Program-made: the position numbers and the translations under genes
The notes under the pieces: generated by a model
The model's database searches: none
What the model was told of the DNA's origin: nothing
The model's input: the letters and a program-made list of their open reading frames with translations, nothing else
In this document: one piece after another, positions 4,777 through 5,110 of the stretch
How the letters are laid out: every line of letters begins with the position of its first letter
How positions within the stretch are numbered: position 1 is the first letter of the stretch
Assembly (NCBI GenBank): GCA_021812845.1
Contig: JAKAML010000143.1
Span: forward strand, 1 to 5,110
Length of the DNA: 5,110 bases
Direction of reading: 5' to 3'
Source of the DNA: Pseudomonadota bacterium
GTDB lineage: Bacteria > Pseudomonadota > Alphaproteobacteria > Rhizobiales > Hyphomicrobiaceae

Positions 4777-5094
4777 GACCACTGGACACCCCGTCCATTG
4801 TGCCGGACCCGTCATCCCGCCCCATTGAGAACCCCTCGGGACGGTGGGCCCCTTTCCCAGGAAAGCAGGCCCCCGTTGGATCTCGACTGGTGTTGCCGAT
4901 CGTTAGGGTTAATCCCCAACCCTTAACGATCGGTAATTGCCGAATGGGGGCATTGAAGGGCTCGGATGCGGCAACTTGAGGGCAGGCCCCGCCTAGGATG
5001 CGGGCGAGGTTAACGAGCCGACGCCCGGCCACCGCCCGGGGCTGTGGCTTGAGCGGGCATCTCCGGCAGCCGGCGCGGCAGCAGGGAAGCCGCC
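4777..5094. other. Intergenic region between divergent genes
   Basis: This holds the leader and presumably the promoter of the DUF882 gene on the minus strand, and the upstream region of the gene that may start at 5095. Apart from the inverted repeat at 4896-4933 I see only a small hairpin in the DUF882 leader. There TGGAC (4783-4787) pairs with GTCCA (4793-4797), leaving a purine-rich GGGGT in the loop on the minus strand where a ribosome binding site would lie. No convincing -35/-10 pair is visible for either gene. Confidence 0.5.
4896..4933. promoter_or_regulatory. Long inverted repeat upstream of the DUF882 gene
   Basis: The left arm CCGATCGTTAGGGTT (4896-4910) and right arm AACCCTTAACGATCGG (4918-4933) pair over 15 bases with one bulged T and a seven-base loop (AATCCCC). 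The element lies 120-157 bases upstream of the DUF882 start codon and 160-200 bases before the possible gene at 5095. It is more AT-rich than its surroundings. It could be an operator for a dimeric regulator, a leader-RNA hairpin of the minus-strand gene, or a dispersed palindromic repeat. No T-run follows it, which argues against an intrinsic terminator. Confidence 0.5.
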
Positions 5095-5110
5095 ATGAAG
5101 ACCAGCAGCG
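5095..5110 (+). CDS. Possible start of a gene running off the right edge
   Basis: An ATG at 5095 begins MKTSS and is preceded by AGGGAAG (5083-5089) with five bases between, a good Shine-Dalgarno sequence. The frame stays open to the window end. Five residues are too few to identify a product. Confidence 0.42.

Noticed and set aside
2974..4926. 650-codon plus-strand open frame opposite the DUF882 gene
   Set aside because: Its product is Arg/Gly-rich without motifs, while the opposite strand encodes a recognisable signal peptide and zinc-ligand motifs. High GC removes stops from antisense frames.
4909..4926. CtrA-like TTAA...TTAA site
   Set aside because: The spacing is 10 bases, whereas the CtrA consensus needs 7.
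4769..5032. 87-codon minus-strand frame overlapping the DUF882 start
   Set aside because: It is composition-driven, runs through the inverted repeat and resembles no family I know. A leader peptide cannot be excluded but has no support.
1..5110. CRISPR array, tRNA/rRNA genes, transposases, integrases, toxin-antitoxin or phage-type genes
   Set aside because: I saw no repeat-spacer pattern, cloverleaf, transposase motif or terminal inverted repeats of an insertion sequence; the genes are chromosomal housekeeping types.

Overview
The window is very GC-rich. The protein-coding genes favour codons ending in G or C. Gene content and protein sequences point to an alphaproteobacterium of the Hyphomicrobiales (Bradyrhizobium/Rhodopseudomonas/Rhodoplanes-like). 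The pointers are the glycine-rich exported protein with a Trp/Tyr/Arg-rich tail, the DUF882 peptidase with a long proline-rich extension, and the form of OxyR. The taxonomic placement is inference from remembered relatives, not from a search.

Layout, left to right. Positions 1-537 (+) hold the C-terminal part of class II fumarase (fumC), cut by the window edge. A short convergent gap (538-669) holds a perfect 13-bp inverted repeat and four tandem copies of a 12-bp unit. Positions 670-1317 (-) encode a small exported glycine/arginine-rich protein of unknown function. Positions 1318-2099 carry no gene I can support. This gap holds a strong two-part hairpin (1626-1672), several smaller hairpins, and an AT-rich promoter-like island with nested palindromes (1804-1851). 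A palindrome flanked by GATTAG repeats lies just before the next gene. Positions 2100-3086 (+) encode an OxyR-type LysR regulator with both peroxide-sensing cysteines. Its end overlaps by 20 bp, tail to tail, the end of a minus-strand gene (3067-4776) for an exported DUF882/M15-type peptidoglycan hydrolase with a roughly 350-residue proline-rich C-terminal extension. Positions 4777-5094 are an upstream region with a long inverted repeat. A new plus-strand gene may begin at 5095 and runs off the window.

Functionally this looks like ordinary chromosomal backbone rather than a mobile or defence island. It combines a TCA-cycle enzyme, a peroxide sensor, a cell-wall enzyme and a lineage-type secreted protein. 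No genes form an obvious operon; the complete neighbours are convergent or divergent, so each is probably transcribed on its own. FumC-type fumarase lacks an Fe-S cluster and is oxidant-stable, so its closeness to oxyR is suggestive at most. I found no clear undescribed multigene system. The least explained parts are the 780-bp gap before oxyR and the two proteins with unusual low-complexity segments.
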